A DNA stretch of 64,000 nucleotides, taken from contig NZ_JACYMO010000001.1 in NCBI RefSeq assembly GCF_014838825.1, positions 580,566 through 644,565 of the forward strand. Reading direction: 5' to 3'. A model generated the notes under the pieces. It ran no database searches. It was not told the DNA's origin and saw only the letters and a program-made list of their open reading frames with translations. A program made the translations under genes and the position numbers. Positions 1 to 9,675 of this stretch are shown piece by piece. The first letter of the stretch is position 1. Each line of letters starts with the position of its first letter. This stretch comes from Erwinia persicina (GTDB lineage: Bacteria > Pseudomonadota > Gammaproteobacteria > Enterobacterales > Enterobacteriaceae).

Positions 1-894
1 GCACGCCTTCAGTGGCTGGACGCACAGCAGGCCCCGCCGGTTTCGGACTTCCATCTGATTGGCCCCTGGCGGGCCAATATGTCGCGTGAAGAGTACGGTG
101 AAAAATTTCGTCAGATCCAGCAATGGCTGCTGTCTGGCGACTGCTATCAGGTCAATCTGGCTCAGCGCTTTGCCGCCCGCTATCAGGGTGACGAATGGCA
201 GGCATTTTTACGTCTGTGCCGACAAAATCGTGCCCCCTTCAGCGCCTTTATTTGCCTGCCGGACAGCGTGATCCTCAGCCTGTCGCCCGAGCGTTTTATT
301 AAACTCACTGGACAGCAGATTGAAACCCGACCTATCAAAGGCACCCTGCCACGGCTGGCCGATCCGCACGCCGACCGGTTGCAGGGAGAGAAGCTGGCGC
401 AGTCGCCGAAAGACCGCAGTGAAAACCTGATGATTGTCGACCTGCTGCGCAACGATATTGGCCGCGTAGCCGTGCCGGGCAGCGTGAAGGTTCCGCAGTT
501 GTTCGTCGTCGAACCCTTCCCGGCAGTTCACCACCTGGTCAGTACCATTACCGCGGAGCTGAAGCCCGCCCTGACCGCCTGCGACCTGCTCCGTGCCTGT
601 TTCCCCGGCGGTTCCATCACCGGCGCGCCAAAAGTCCGGGCGATGGAGATCATTGAAACGCTGGAGCCCCAGCGGCGAAATGCGTGGTGCGGCAGCATAG
701 GTTATCTCAGCGTCTGCGGGCGAATGGACAGCAGCATAACCATCCGCACGCTGATCGCCGAGCAGGGCACGCTTTACTGTGCGGCCGGGGGCGGCATCGT
801 TGCTGACAGTGATGAAGCGGCGGAGTACCAGGAAACCCTGGATAAAGTGAACCGCATTCTGCCCTGTCTGGAGTCGTCGCCCGATGAGCCCTGA
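1..894 (+). CDS. pabB: Aminodeoxychorismate synthase component I, 5'-truncated by window edge
   Basis: PabB turns chorismate plus ammonia (delivered by PabA) into 4-amino-4-deoxychorismate in the cytoplasm, the entry step to p-aminobenzoate and folate. The reading frame is open from base 1, so the N-terminal part lies outside the window; about 297 residues of the chorismate-binding C-terminal domain are visible. Recognisable blocks are [12 protein letters not shown], the PIKGT(L)PR motif, [18 protein letters not shown] and CGSIGYLS, all typical of the anthranilate synthase I / PabB superfamily; PIKGT carries the lysine characteristic of PabB rather than TrpE. The stop overlaps the start of nudL by 11 nt, the same coupling as in E. 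coli. Identity is secure; only the start is missing. Confidence 0.96.
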   Translation, partial: ARLQWLDAQQAPPVSDFHLIGPWRANMSREEYGEKFRQIQQWLLSGDCYQVNLAQRFAARYQGDEWQAFLRLCRQNRAPFSAFICLPDSVILSLSPERFIKLTGQQIETRPIKGTLPRLADPHADRLQGEKLAQSPKDRSENLMIVDLLRNDIGRVAVPGSVKVPQLFVVEPFPAVHHLVSTITAELKPALTACDLLRACFPGGSITGAPKVRAMEIIETLEPQRRNAWCGSIGYLSVCGRMDSSITIRTLIAEQGTLYCAAGGGIVADSDEAAEYQETLDKVNRILPCLESSPDEP

Positions 895-1459
895 TGACTC
901 TGTTCTGTCGCAGTTTCTGACGCGCTTTCTGTTACAGCCTCCGGCAGAAGGCAAGCGTAACTTACCGCGCCGCCAGGCGGCGGTACTGGTGCCCATTATT
1001 GCCCACCCTGAACCGACCCTGCTGCTGACCCGCCGTGCCGCCACGCTGCGTAAGCATGCAGGCCAGGTGGCTTTCCCCGGGGGGATGAAGGACGACAGCG
1101 ATGCCTCTCTGGTTGTCACGGCCCTGCGCGAAGCCTGGGAAGAGGTGGCAATCCCTCCTGCTGCGGTGAAGGTGATCGGTGTGCTGCCCCCGGTGACCAG
1201 CAGCACCGGTTTTCAGGTCACGCCGGTGGTTGGTGTGCTGCCCCCCGGTCTGCGCTGGCAGGCAAATGAGGGGGAAGTCGAGTCCGTCTTTGAGATGCCG
1301 TTGGAAGAAGCGCTGCGCCCAGGCCGTTACTCTGCGCTGGATATTCACCGTGCCGGTCAGACCCATCGCATCTGGCTGTCCTGGTTCGATGACTACTTTA
1401 TCTGGGGTATGACAGGCGGGATTATCCGTCAGCTAAGCCTGCAAGTGGCAAAATCCTGA
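884..1459 (+). CDS. nudL: CoA pyrophosphatase NudL (Nudix hydrolase)
   Basis: A 191-residue Nudix protein of the CoA-diphosphatase branch (E. coli NudL/YeaB), which is predicted to hydrolyse CoA or its derivatives to 3',5'-ADP and phosphopantetheine. The Nudix box runs from PGGMKDD through REAWEEVAI at about residues 66-90, with the catalytic REx2EE glutamates present. The usual Glu at the sixth box position is Asp, which to my recollection is also so in the E. coli protein. The conserved UPF0035 segment [21 protein letters not shown] precedes it. The ATG at 884 lies inside the end of pabB, so the two genes are translationally coupled. The length matches the family. Confidence 0.93.
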   Translation: MSPDDSVLSQFLTRFLLQPPAEGKRNLPRRQAAVLVPIIAHPEPTLLLTRRAATLRKHAGQVAFPGGMKDDSDASLVVTALREAWEEVAIPPAAVKVIGVLPPVTSSTGFQVTPVVGVLPPGLRWQANEGEVESVFEMPLEEALRPGRYSALDIHRAGQTHRIWLSWFDDYFIWGMTGGIIRQLSLQVAKS

Positions 1460-1650
1460 GAAATCGGCTAAAATGCAGCCATTAGTTGCTTCAAAAGCCG
1501 CCTTTACATTATTTTTCACCAGATTATTGCCAACGGGCGATCCAAATCACTGCAATACGGTGCTTTTTCATTTATATTTCTCGCAAAATGTGGGCACCCA
1601 TTCTTACCTCTCCCACAGCGTGATTTAAAATCCTTACAGGAGCGTACAAC

Positions 1651-3015
1651 GTGATTAGCGTTTTCGACATGTTTAAGATCGGCATTGGTCCGTCGAGTTC
1701 TCATACGGTTGGCCCAATGAAAGCCGGCAAACAGTTCGTCGACGATCTGGTGAACAATCGCCAGCTCTCCTCGGTGACGCGTATTGCTGTCGATGTTTAC
1801 GGTTCCCTTTCCCTGACCGGTAAAGGGCACCATACTGATATCGCCATTATTATGGGTCTGTCCGGTGCCTCACCGGAAAGTGTGGATATCGACGGTATTC
1901 CAGCCTTTATTCGCGACGTTGAACAACGTCAGCGGCTGCTGCTGGCCAACGGGGCGCATGAAGTGGACTTCCCGCGTGAAGGGGGCATGGTGTTCCGCAG
2001 CGATAATCTGTCTCTGCATGAAAACGGTATGACCATTCACGCTTTTGCCGGTGAGCTGCGTATTTACAGCAAAACGTATTATTCCGTGGGTGGCGGCTTT
2101 ATTGTCGATGAAGAGAACTTCGGCAAATCGGTAGTGAATGAAGTCTCCGTCCCCTACCCGTTTAACTCCGCAAAAGAGATGCTGGCCCACTGTCAGATGA
2201 CCGGCCTGTCACTGTCCGGCATGGTGATGAAGAATGAGCTGGCGGTACACAGTCGCGCCGATATTGAAAGCTACTTCACTGACATCTGGCGCACCATGCG
2301 TGAGTGTATCGATCGCGGTCTGAATACCGAAGGCGTTCTGCCCGGGCCGCTGCGGGTGCCGCGCCGTGCGTCTGCCCTGCGTCGCCTGCTGGTCTCATCC
2401 GATAAAATGTCCAGTGACCCGATGATCGTCATCGACTGGGTGAACATGTTTGCGCTGGCGGTGAACGAAGAGAATGCTGCCGGTGGCCGCGTTGTCACCG
2501 CGCCGACCAACGGTGCCTGCGGTATTGTTCCTGCCGTGCTGGCGTACTACGATCACTTTATTGAGCCGGTGACCCCGGAAATTTTTACCCGCTACTTTAT
2601 GGCCTCAGGGGCGATCGGCATTCTGTATAAAATGAATGCGTCGATTTCCGGGGCGGAAGTAGGCTGTCAGGGGGAAGTGGGGGTCGCGTGTTCGATGGCA
2701 GCGGCCGGTCTGGCAGAACTGCTTGGCGCCAGCCCGGAACAGGTTGCCGTTGCCGCAGAGATTGGCATGGAGCATAACCTGGGTCTCACCTGTGACCCGG
2801 TCGCAGGTCAGGTGCAGGTGCCGTGCATTGAACGCAACGCCATTGCCTCGGTGAAAGCCATCAACTCGGCCCGTATGGCGATGCGCCGCACCAGTGAGGC
2901 CCGTGTTTCGCTGGATAAGGTTATCGAGACGATGTACGAAACCGGCAAAGATATGAACGCGAAATATCGCGAAACTTCACGCGGTGGGCTGGCGATTAAA
3001 GTCCAGTGTGACTGA
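1651..3015 (+). CDS. sdaA: L-serine dehydratase 1, iron-sulfur type
   Basis: SdaA deaminates L-serine to pyruvate and ammonia using an oxygen-labile [4Fe-4S] cluster rather than PLP. The 454-residue protein matches E. coli SdaA along its whole length. It has an N-terminal beta domain (GIGPSSSHTVGPMKAG near residue 11) and a C-terminal alpha domain. Cluster cysteines are present at residues 339, 381 and 392, and the penultimate C453 supplies the tail-in-mouth ligand known from this family. Translation starts at GTG 1651, preceded by AGGAG about 8 nt upstream; the conserved N-terminus MISVFDMF supports this start. It stands alone between its own leader (1460-1650) and a strong terminator. Confidence 0.97.
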   Translation: MISVFDMFKIGIGPSSSHTVGPMKAGKQFVDDLVNNRQLSSVTRIAVDVYGSLSLTGKGHHTDIAIIMGLSGASPESVDIDGIPAFIRDVEQRQRLLLANGAHEVDFPREGGMVFRSDNLSLHENGMTIHAFAGELRIYSKTYYSVGGGFIVDEENFGKSVVNEVSVPYPFNSAKEMLAHCQMTGLSLSGMVMKNELAVHSRADIESYFTDIWRTMRECIDRGLNTEGVLPGPLRVPRRASALRRLLVSSDKMSSDPMIVIDWVNMFALAVNEENAAGGRVVTAPTNGACGIVPAVLAYYDHFIEPVTPEIFTRYFMASGAIGILYKMNASISGAEVGCQGEVGVACSMAAAGLAELLGASPEQVAVAAEIGMEHNLGLTCDPVAGQVQVPCIERNAIASVKAINSARMAMRRTSEARVSLDKVIETMYETGKDMNAKYRETSRGGLAIKVQCD

Positions 3016-3021
3016 TACCGA

Positions 3022-3047
3022 CGCCACCCTCCCGGGTGGCGTTTTTT
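3022..3047 (+). terminator. Rho-independent terminator of sdaA
   Basis: Perfect 8-bp stem CGCCACCC/GGGTGGCG with a 4-nt loop, followed directly by six T. It begins 7 nt after the sdaA stop. Confidence 0.92.
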
Positions 3048-3252
3048 ATTCCCCCTCACGAAAAATAATTCACCGCCCTGCTATCGCCAGCATCAGGAAA
3101 TAGCTAAAGTGTTTTAGCGTGTTTGTGAGAGTAAGTTCCTGTTTTTGAGCCATTCAGCTTTTCTCTTCCGCACTACTAAACTTAATGCCTCAGTTGCCGA
3201 TAATTGGTATTCGATCTCTGTGTACGCGTCTTGATCTTAAGGGTGGTTACTG

Positions 3253-4815
3253 ATGCAAATGTCCCAGGAAGTATTCGGACAGTTTCGCCGTAAGCGATTA
3301 CTTATCGCTGCGGTTGTTGCCGCGTTGGTGCTCATTCTCACATTAACCTTCCGTTTTCTGGAAGAGAAAAACCGGATAGAGCAGCAGTCGCGGACCTTTG
3401 CTGATAATGCTATCCAGCGCTTTGACCGCATGTTTTCGCCGCTGGATGTGGCGGCCAATAATACGATCGGACTGGTTGGCCTCACCTGTGGTGAAATCCG
3501 CTTTCCGCTGATTGAAAAACTGGCCTCCCTGCAGACGGTACGATCGATTCTGCTGGTGGATGAAGATCGCATTTACTGTTCCAGCATTTACGGCAGCGCT
3601 GATATTCCGTTTACCGACACGTATCCTGAGCTGGCGGTAAACAACCAGCGCATGCTGCTGGCGGTGGATGAGCATCTGATTAAAGGCTCACCGGTACTGC
3701 TGTTCTGGACGCCACGTTCACTGGATAACCGCTCAGGCATCATCCAGGTCATTAACATTGAGCTGATGACCAATTATCTGCTGGAGCCCACGCTGCCCTG
3801 GGTGGAACGGGCGATTTTCAATGTCGCCGGCAAGAGTCTGGAATACGGTAATCCGATGATTGAGCCTGCGGTACCGTCGGATGACGAAGTGAGTTACGAA
3901 GAGTCGTCGCTGCGTTATCCCTTCTCTATCACGCTGTTCGGCCCTTCGCCGTCGCGCCTGGCGCTGATGACCGTCCCTTCCCAGCTCCCGCTGGCGCTGC
4001 TACTCAGTTTACTGATGGGCTATATCGTCTGGCTGGCCACGGCCAACCGCATGAGTCTCTCCTGGCAAATCAGCTATGGCATCACCGCCCGTGAGTTTAT
4101 GGTCTACTGTCAGCCGCTGATCAACGCCCGTACCGGTGCCTGTGACGGCATTGAGCTGCTGCTGCGCTGGCATAACCCCCGCCAGGGTTGGATCCCGCCT
4201 GACGTCTTTATTCCGCTGGCAGAACGGCAAAACCTGATCGCCCCACTGACGCGTTTTGTGATCGGTGAAGTGGTCAGGCACCTGCCAGACCTGCCGGCCT
4301 CTTCCTCGTTTCATATCGCCATTAACGTTGCGGCCAGCCACTTCCACGAGCGGGCGATCATCGACGATCTCCAACGCCTGTGGTGGCCGGCCAACCCGAA
4401 ACCGCAGCTGATCGTAGAACTGACCGAACGGGACTCCCTGCCGGTGGTGGATCAGCGCGTGGTGTCGCATCTGCATGATATTGGCGTGAAGCTGGCGATC
4501 GATGACTTTGGTACCGGGCACAGCTCGCTTTCGTATCTGAAAACGCTCAGTCCGGATGTGCTGAAGATCGATAAAGTGTTCACCGCGGCTATCGGTACGG
4601 ACGCCATTAATGCCACCGTAACCGATATGGTGATTTCCCTGGCACAGCGCCTGAATATCAGCCTGGTGGCCGAAGGGGTGGAAACAGCAGAACAGGCAGC
4701 CTACCTGCGCGAGAAAGGCGTAGATGTCCTGCAGGGGTATTTCTATGCCCGGCCGATGCCGTTAGGCGACTTCCCGGACTGGCTGATGAGTCATGATGAG
4801 TCGCTGGGCATCTGA
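3253..4815 (+). CDS. pdeD: Membrane c-di-GMP phosphodiesterase, CSS-motif + EAL (YoaD/PdeD type)
   Basis: A 520-residue membrane protein predicted to hydrolyse cyclic di-GMP to pGpG. It has a TM helix at about 16-37, a periplasmic CSS-motif sensor domain (about 40-240) with the cysteines in LTCGE and YCSSIYG, a second TM helix (about 243-263) and a cytoplasmic EAL domain (about 270-515). Catalytic motifs are all there: ELLLRW with E301 in the EAL position, INVAASHF, ELTERD, DDFGTG, KIDK, AEGVE and QGYFYARP, so it should be active. In the CSS family, disulfide formation controls activity. Its place between sdaA and yoaE matches E. coli yoaD (pdeD), which supports orthology. ATG 3253 follows AAGGG; ATG 3259 is an alternative. 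Confidence 0.88.
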   Translation: MQMSQEVFGQFRRKRLLIAAVVAALVLILTLTFRFLEEKNRIEQQSRTFADNAIQRFDRMFSPLDVAANNTIGLVGLTCGEIRFPLIEKLASLQTVRSILLVDEDRIYCSSIYGSADIPFTDTYPELAVNNQRMLLAVDEHLIKGSPVLLFWTPRSLDNRSGIIQVINIELMTNYLLEPTLPWVERAIFNVAGKSLEYGNPMIEPAVPSDDEVSYEESSLRYPFSITLFGPSPSRLALMTVPSQLPLALLLSLLMGYIVWLATANRMSLSWQISYGITAREFMVYCQPLINARTGACDGIELLLRWHNPRQGWIPPDVFIPLAERQNLIAPLTRFVIGEVVRHLPDLPASSSFHIAINVAASHFHERAIIDDLQRLWWPANPKPQLIVELTERDSLPVVDQRVVSHLHDIGVKLAIDDFGTGHSSLSYLKTLSPDVLKIDKVFTAAIGTDAINATVTDMVISLAQRLNISLVAEGVETAEQAAYLREKGVDVLQGYFYARPMPLGDFPDWLMSHDESLGI

Positions 4816-4831
4816 GTCCGCCATGTTGCAT

Positions 4832-4863
4832 AAAAAAAGCCGGGGAAATCCCCGGCTTTTTAT
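4832..4863. terminator. Bidirectional terminator between pdeD and yoaE
   Basis: Hairpin AGCCGGGGA/TCCCCGGCT with a 2-nt loop, flanked by A7 on the left and T5 on the right. It can therefore end transcription of both convergent genes. Confidence 0.9.
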
Positions 4864-4883
4864 TGCCTGCGCGTCAGTAAGGA

Positions 4884-6446
4884 TTACTGATCGTCTTCAT
4901 CATGCTCATTGCGCTCTCGGGTTACGCGCACCAGATCGATGCGGTAGTCCGTCGCTTCGATAATCTGGAAGCGCAGCGGCGGCATCTCGATCACTTCTCC
5001 TGGCTTAGGCAACTGCCCTTTCTGCTCAATCAGCAGTCCGGCCAGAGAAGCGTGATCGTCTTCCGGGCGCACCAGGTCCTGGGTATCCAGCAGCTGCTGC
5101 AACGAGTGGAGGTCGGTGCCGCCCTTCACCAGCCAGCCATCACCGTCGGCAATGATATCCGGGGTTTCATCCTCATCCGGGAATTCGCCGGCGATGGCTT
5201 CCAGCACGTCCAGCGGCGTAATCAGCCCCTGTACGACGCCAAACTCATTGGTCACCACAACGAAACTGCCTTTCGCCCGACGCAGAACCCCGAGCAGATT
5301 CAGCGGATCCAACGTTTCCGGCACGATAATCGCCGGTGTTGCCGCCGCGAATGTCGCCACGTCAATGCCGTGCTCCAGCGCCACTAACAGCTCCTTGGCA
5401 CGCACCACGCCGATAATCTCATCCAGTTCACCCCGGCAGACCGGGAACAGGCTGTGCGGGGTATCCAGCAGCTGGATGCGGATTTCATCGATCGGACGCA
5501 GCGCATCTACCCAGGAGATTTCACCGCGCGGGGTCATGATGCTGCGCACCGAACGGGAGGCCAGCGTCAGAACGCCATTGATCATATAGCGCTCTTCGTC
5601 TTTAAACGCCTGCTGCGGCATGATAGCAGCAACTTCACTGCTTTCACTGCTGTGGCTTTCGTTCTGGCGACGTCCGCCCATCAGTCGCTGAATAGCCTCT
5701 GCGGTACGTTCACGCATCGGACGCCGCTCCTGATGACGCATAAAGTTGTGGCGCGCAATCTGGTTGAACAGCTCAATAAGAATGGAGAAGCCAATCGCCG
5801 CGTACAGGTAGCCTTTGGGAATATGGAAACCAAAACCTTCCGCCACCAGGCTGAGACCAATCATCAGCAGGAAGCTCAGGCACAGCACCACCACGGTCGG
5901 ATGCGCGTTAACAAAGTTGGTCAGCGGCTTAGACGCCAGCAGCATGACGCCCATCGCAATGATCACCGCAGTCATCATGATGGCCAGGTTATTGACCATC
6001 CCGACGGCGGTGATCACCGCATCCAGGGAGAACACGGCGTCAAGAATGACGATCTGCACCACCACGGCCCAGAAACTGGCATATCCTTTATTACCACCGG
6101 CGTTCATATCACGGTTTTCCAGCCGTTCGTGCAGCTCCATCGTGGCTTTGAACAGCAGGAACAATCCGCCCACCAGCAGGATCAGATCACGGCCCGAGAA
6201 GCTGAAGTCGCCGACGCTGAACAGAGGACGGGTTAACGTCACCATCCATGAGATCAGCGATAGCAGGCCCAGACGCATAATCAGGGCCAGGGACAGGCCA
6301 ATCAGCCGCGCTTTGTCTCGCTGTTTCGGCGGCAGCTTATCGGCAAGGATGGCAATAAATACCAGGTTATCGATACCCAGCACGATCTCAAGAACGATGA
6401 GCGTAAAGAGACCTGCCCAGATTGAGGGGTCTAAGAGAAATTCCAT
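4884..6446 (-). CDS. yoaE: TerC-family membrane protein with CBS and CorC/HlyC domains
   Basis: A 520-residue inner-membrane protein: N-terminal TerC domain with seven predicted helices (residues about 1-240, including the conserved [10 protein letters not shown] and [10 protein letters not shown] acidic motifs), then paired CBS domains (about 300-425; [12 protein letters not shown]), then a CorC/HlyC transporter-associated domain at the C-terminus. TerC proteins are linked to Mn2+ or other metal-ion export, often of metals loading secreted enzymes; the substrate of YoaE is not established. ATG 6446 was chosen because [12 protein letters not shown] matches the E. coli N-terminus and GGAG lies 7 nt upstream; the 23-codon longer frame lacks both. 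The gene is divergent from manX, with a long possibly structured leader. Confidence 0.93.
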   Translation of the reverse strand: MEFLLDPSIWAGLFTLIVLEIVLGIDNLVFIAILADKLPPKQRDKARLIGLSLALIMRLGLLSLISWMVTLTRPLFSVGDFSFSGRDLILLVGGLFLLFKATMELHERLENRDMNAGGNKGYASFWAVVVQIVILDAVFSLDAVITAVGMVNNLAIMMTAVIIAMGVMLLASKPLTNFVNAHPTVVVLCLSFLLMIGLSLVAEGFGFHIPKGYLYAAIGFSILIELFNQIARHNFMRHQERRPMRERTAEAIQRLMGGRRQNESHSSESSEVAAIMPQQAFKDEERYMINGVLTLASRSVRSIMTPRGEISWVDALRPIDEIRIQLLDTPHSLFPVCRGELDEIIGVVRAKELLVALEHGIDVATFAAATPAIIVPETLDPLNLLGVLRRAKGSFVVVTNEFGVVQGLITPLDVLEAIAGEFPDEDETPDIIADGDGWLVKGGTDLHSLQQLLDTQDLVRPEDDHASLAGLLIEQKGQLPKPGEVIEMPPLRFQIIEATDYRIDLVRVTRERNEHDEDDQ

Positions 6447-6640
6447 GACAGACTCCGGAAAAAGGAACGGGAACAGGCAGCAAACGTTCGGGTGAGCGTG
6501 CAGCAGGGATGACAACGAGTGGAATGTAAGGTGACGTCTGGCGACGTTGAAAACAAGACCGGGTAGCCCGGCGGCATGATTAAGCGACTTCGGTGACAGT
6601 CCATAGGGAGGGCTGAGGCCCGTTACTCCTGTATTGAAAA
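6447..6640 (-). promoter_or_regulatory. Long yoaE 5' leader, candidate structured element (possible yybP-ykoY-like Mn2+ riboswitch)
   Basis: On the minus strand the leader contains GGAGTAAC at 6629-6622, followed by a GGGC-CTCA-GCC(C) hairpin (6621-6611) and a 5-bp CCGGG-CTA-CCCGG... hairpin at 6571-6559. It then runs about 110 nt to the yoaE start. yybP-ykoY (Mn2+) riboswitches carry a GGGGAGUAGC-like strand and control TerC-family exporters such as alx, so the gene context fits. The canonical 3' strand (AGACC-like) is not evident, so this is a proposal only. Confidence 0.33.
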
Positions 6641-6763
6641 AGGATCATTACTTTAGCAGTTGAAACAGTAGCGTCAAAATAATTTCTTACACTCGGGCAT
6701 GTTTTGCCACTTTCTGGATAATGTTTCATCAGGCTTCCTGAAATCCAGGTTAACGTCTAAATA

Positions 6764-6779
6764 ACTGAGCACCGTCACA
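6764..6779. promoter_or_regulatory. Possible CRP site upstream of manXYZ
   Basis: A 16-mer with a perfect right half TCACA (6775-6779) and a weak left half CTGA in place of TGTGA. It is adjacent to the NagC/Mlc-type operator. CRP activation of manXYZ is known in E. coli; the match here is only moderate. Confidence 0.3.
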
Positions 6780-6781
6780 AT

Positions 6782-6809
6782 ATTTATTTTTTCGCATACT
6801 AAAATAAAT
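6782..6809. promoter_or_regulatory. NagC/Mlc-type operator of manXYZ
   Basis: Perfect 9-bp inverted repeat ATTTATTTT / AAAATAAAT separated by 10 nt. This is the A/T-rich architecture bound by the ROK-family repressors Mlc and NagC, both known to repress manXYZ in E. coli. It sits 154 nt upstream of the manX start. The inverted repeat is plain; assignment to Mlc or NagC is by analogy. Confidence 0.6.
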
Positions 6810-6962
6810 CCCGTTTATGGCTGTGTGTTTAGAACTACTGACCCGTTTTGAGCACGTCGCAGTAAAAGTTGGACTTTAATCATACTGAATGCCTGTTGAT
6901 TCAGATGACCCTTGCGCGGCTAGCTGGCTGTAGCCGTTGCCAACGTATAAAGGAGGTAGCAA

Positions 6963-7925
6963 GTGACTATTGCTATTATGATCGGCACACACGGCTGGGC
7001 GGCAGAACAACTACTGAAGACTGCCGAAATGCTGTTAGGGGAGCAGGAAAATGTCGGCTGGATCGACTTTGTCCCCGGGGAAAATGCCGAAACGCTGATG
7101 GAGAAATACCAGACGCGTCTGGCAGACATGGACAGTGCACAGGGCGTGCTTTTCCTCGTCGATACCTGGGGAGGCAGCCCGTTCAATGCGGCCAGTCGCC
7201 TGGTCGTCGATAAAGAGAATTACGACGTGGTCGCCGGGGTCAATATCCCGATGCTGGTCGAAGTACTGATGGCGCGTGACGATAATCCCACCTTCGATGA
7301 GCTGGTTGCTCTGGCGGTTGAAACCGGACGTGAAGGCGTGAAGGCACTGAAAGCGAAGCTGCCCGAGGCAACGCCTGTCGCCGCCGCCGTCAAAGCGCCC
7401 CCACCTCCCCAGGCCCCCATGCAGCCCGGCGATCATATGAAAATTGGGCTTGCCCGCATCGATGACCGTCTGATCCATGGTCAGGTGGCCACCCGCTGGA
7501 CCAAAGAGACCAACGTCACGCGCATTATCGTCGTCAGCGATGAAGTCGCCGCTGATAACGTGCGTAAAACGCTGCTCACTCAGGTGGCCCCACCGGGTGT
7601 CACCGCACACGTTGTCGACGTCGCTAAAATGGTTCGCGTATGGAATAACCCCAAATACGGAAAAGACAAAGTGATGCTGTTATTTACCAACCCGACTGAC
7701 GTCCTGCGTCTGGTCGAGGAAGGCGTCAACATCACCACAGTGAATATCGGCGGCATGGCATTCCGTCAGGGAAAAACGCAGGTGAATAACGCGGTATCGG
7801 TCGACGCTAAAGATATTGAGGCGTTTAAAAAGCTGAATGAGCGGGGTATCGAACTGGAAGTCCGTAAGGTCTCCAGCGACCAGCGCCTGAAAATGATGGA
7901 TCTGATCGACAAAATGACGCAATAG
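6963..7925 (+). CDS. manX: Mannose PTS EIIAB fusion
   Basis: ManX is the cytoplasmic phosphocarrier of the mannose/glucose/glucosamine PTS. It takes phosphate from HPr on the IIA domain and passes it via IIB to sugar during uptake through ManYZ. The 320-residue protein has IIA at about 1-130 with phospho-His10 (GTHGWA), a Pro/Ala-rich linker (about 138-158) and IIB from about 159 with the phospho-His in DDRLIHGQ (H172). It starts at GTG 6963 behind a strong AAGGAGG. First gene of manXYZ; control probably by the A/T inverted repeat 150 nt upstream. Length is close to the E. coli protein (323). Confidence 0.97.
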   Translation: MTIAIMIGTHGWAAEQLLKTAEMLLGEQENVGWIDFVPGENAETLMEKYQTRLADMDSAQGVLFLVDTWGGSPFNAASRLVVDKENYDVVAGVNIPMLVEVLMARDDNPTFDELVALAVETGREGVKALKAKLPEATPVAAAVKAPPPPQAPMQPGDHMKIGLARIDDRLIHGQVATRWTKETNVTRIIVVSDEVAADNVRKTLLTQVAPPGVTAHVVDVAKMVRVWNNPKYGKDKVMLLFTNPTDVLRLVEEGVNITTVNIGGMAFRQGKTQVNNAVSVDAKDIEAFKKLNERGIELEVRKVSSDQRLKMMDLIDKMTQ

Positions 7926-7982
7926 ACCGTGGCCTGACTGCTCAGGTTGAACTCCGTTCTGGCATGAAAGAGGAAAAGTGTA

Positions 7983-8783
7983 ATGGAGATTACCACGCTA
8001 CAAATTGTACTGATATTTATCGTGGCCTGTATCGCAGGCATGGGTTCCATCCTGGATGAATTTCAGTTTCACCGGCCCTTAGTGGCCTGTACGTTGATAG
8101 GCGCCGTACTGGGCGATATGAAAACCGGTATTATTATCGGCGGTACACTGGAAATGATCGCCCTGGGCTGGATGAATATCGGGGCCGCCGTCGCGCCCGA
8201 TGCGGCCCTGGCCTCCATCATTTCCACCATTCTGGTTATTGCTGGCGGACAAAGCGTCGGTGCCGGTATTGCACTGGCTATCCCGCTTGCTGCCGCAGGC
8301 CAGGTGCTGACCATTATCGTGCGTACCATCACTGTGGCCTTCCAGCACGCGGCCGATAAAGCCGCTGAAAAAGGCAACCTGACCGCTATCTCGTGGATCC
8401 ATGTCTCTGCGCTGGTGCTGCAAGCGATGCGTATTGCTATCCCCGCGCTGATTGTGGCTGTATCCGTTGGTACCCACGTGGTACAGGAGCTGCTCAACTC
8501 GATCCCGGACGTGGTCACCAACGGTCTGAATATTGCCGGTGGCATGATCGTGGTCGTCGGTTACGCCATGGTGATCAACATGATGCGTGCCGGTTACCTG
8601 ATGCCGTTCTTCTACCTGGGTTTTGTTACTGCCGCATTTACCAGCTTCAACCTGGTCGCGCTGGGCGTGATTGGCGTGGTGATGGCTATCCTGTATATCC
8701 AGCTGGCACCAAAATATAACCGTGTTGCGGGTGCACAGGCGTCAGGGCCGGCACATAACGACCTTGATAACGAACTCGATTAA
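7983..8783 (+). CDS. manY: Mannose PTS permease EIIC
   Basis: A 266-residue polytopic membrane protein forming, with ManZ, the sugar channel of the mannose-family PTS. It begins with METITLQ-like sequence typical of IIC(Man) and contains the family stretch GSILDEFQFHRPL and many hydrophobic helices (GIIIGGTLEMIALGW and others). The start ATG 7983 follows GAGG. It is 57 nt downstream of manX and 15 nt upstream of manZ, so the three are one operon. In E. coli this complex also serves as an entry point for phage lambda DNA and some bacteriocins. Confidence 0.97.
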   Translation: MEITTLQIVLIFIVACIAGMGSILDEFQFHRPLVACTLIGAVLGDMKTGIIIGGTLEMIALGWMNIGAAVAPDAALASIISTILVIAGGQSVGAGIALAIPLAAAGQVLTIIVRTITVAFQHAADKAAEKGNLTAISWIHVSALVLQAMRIAIPALIVAVSVGTHVVQELLNSIPDVVTNGLNIAGGMIVVVGYAMVINMMRAGYLMPFFYLGFVTAAFTSFNLVALGVIGVVMAILYIQLAPKYNRVAGAQASGPAHNDLDNELD

Positions 8784-8798
8784 GGAAAGGTGAGAGAA

Positions 8799-9650
8799 AT
8801 GGTTGATACAACAACTACCGCTACGCAAAAGAAACTGACGCCAGGCGATATTCGCGGTGTGTTCTTACGCTCTAACCTGTTTCAGGGTTCGTGGAACTTC
8901 GAACGTATGCAGGCCCTGGGATTCTGTTATTCCATGGTGCCGGTGATCCGCCGCCTGTACCCTGAGAACAATGACGACCGCAAACAGGCCATTAAACGCC
9001 ATCTGGAGTTCTTTAATACCCACCCTTACGTTGCGGCCCCGGTGCTGGGCGTGACGATGGCGATGGAAGAGCAGCGCGCTAATGGCGCAGCCATTGATGA
9101 CGCGGCAATTAACGGCATCAAGGTGGGCCTGATGGGACCGCTGGCGGGTGTTGGTGACCCTATCTTCTGGGGAACCGTGCGTCCGGTCTTTGCTGCACTG
9201 GGTGCCGGGATTGCTATGAGCGGCAGCCTGCTGGGTCCTTTGCTGTTCTTTGTGCTGTTTAACCTGGTACGTTTACTGGTGCGTTATTACGGTGTGGCTT
9301 ACGGCTACCGTAAAGGGGTGGATATCGTCAGCGATATGGGCGGCGGCTTCCTGCAGAAACTGACTGAGGGGGCGTCCATTCTCGGCCTGTTTGTCATGGG
9401 AGCGCTGGTAAATAAATGGACCCATGTTAACGTTCCGCTGGTGGTGTCCAGGATCACTGACCAGACGGGTAAAACCACCGTCACCACCGTTCAGTCGATT
9501 CTTGACCAGCTGATGCCGGGTTTGATCCCTCTGCTGCTTACCTTCGGCTGTATGTGGCTGCTGCGCCGTAAAGTCAACGCGCTGTGGATTATCATGGGCT
9601 TCTTTGCGATTGGTATCTTCGGCTACTGGATTGGTCTGCTGGGTGTCTGA
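8799..9650 (+). CDS. manZ: Mannose PTS permease EIID
   Basis: A 283-residue IID subunit of the mannose-type PTS permease. Family hallmarks are RSNLFQGSWNFERMQALGF near the N-terminus, EEQRANG, GLMGPLAGVGDPIFWGT (the IID glycine-rich signature) and a C-terminal membrane helix. ATG 8799 was preferred over GTG 8790: MVDTT matches the E. coli start and GGTGAG stands just upstream. It ends the manXYZ operon before a strong terminator. Confidence 0.97.
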   Translation: MVDTTTTATQKKLTPGDIRGVFLRSNLFQGSWNFERMQALGFCYSMVPVIRRLYPENNDDRKQAIKRHLEFFNTHPYVAAPVLGVTMAMEEQRANGAAIDDAAINGIKVGLMGPLAGVGDPIFWGTVRPVFAALGAGIAMSGSLLGPLLFFVLFNLVRLLVRYYGVAYGYRKGVDIVSDMGGGFLQKLTEGASILGLFVMGALVNKWTHVNVPLVVSRITDQTGKTTVTTVQSILDQLMPGLIPLLLTFGCMWLLRRKVNALWIIMGFFAIGIFGYWIGLLGV

Positions 9651-9675
9651 AGTCAGTTAGTTTTGCTTTCACTCC

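Noticed and set aside
208-1206. 332-codon minus-strand frame over pabB/nudL
   Set aside because: Runs opposite to two well-identified genes; composition is the usual antisense shadow of GC-rich coding DNA.
5454-6236. 260-codon plus-strand frame opposite yoaE
   Set aside because: Antisense shadow of a conserved gene; histidine/glutamine-rich composition typical of reverse-complement coding.
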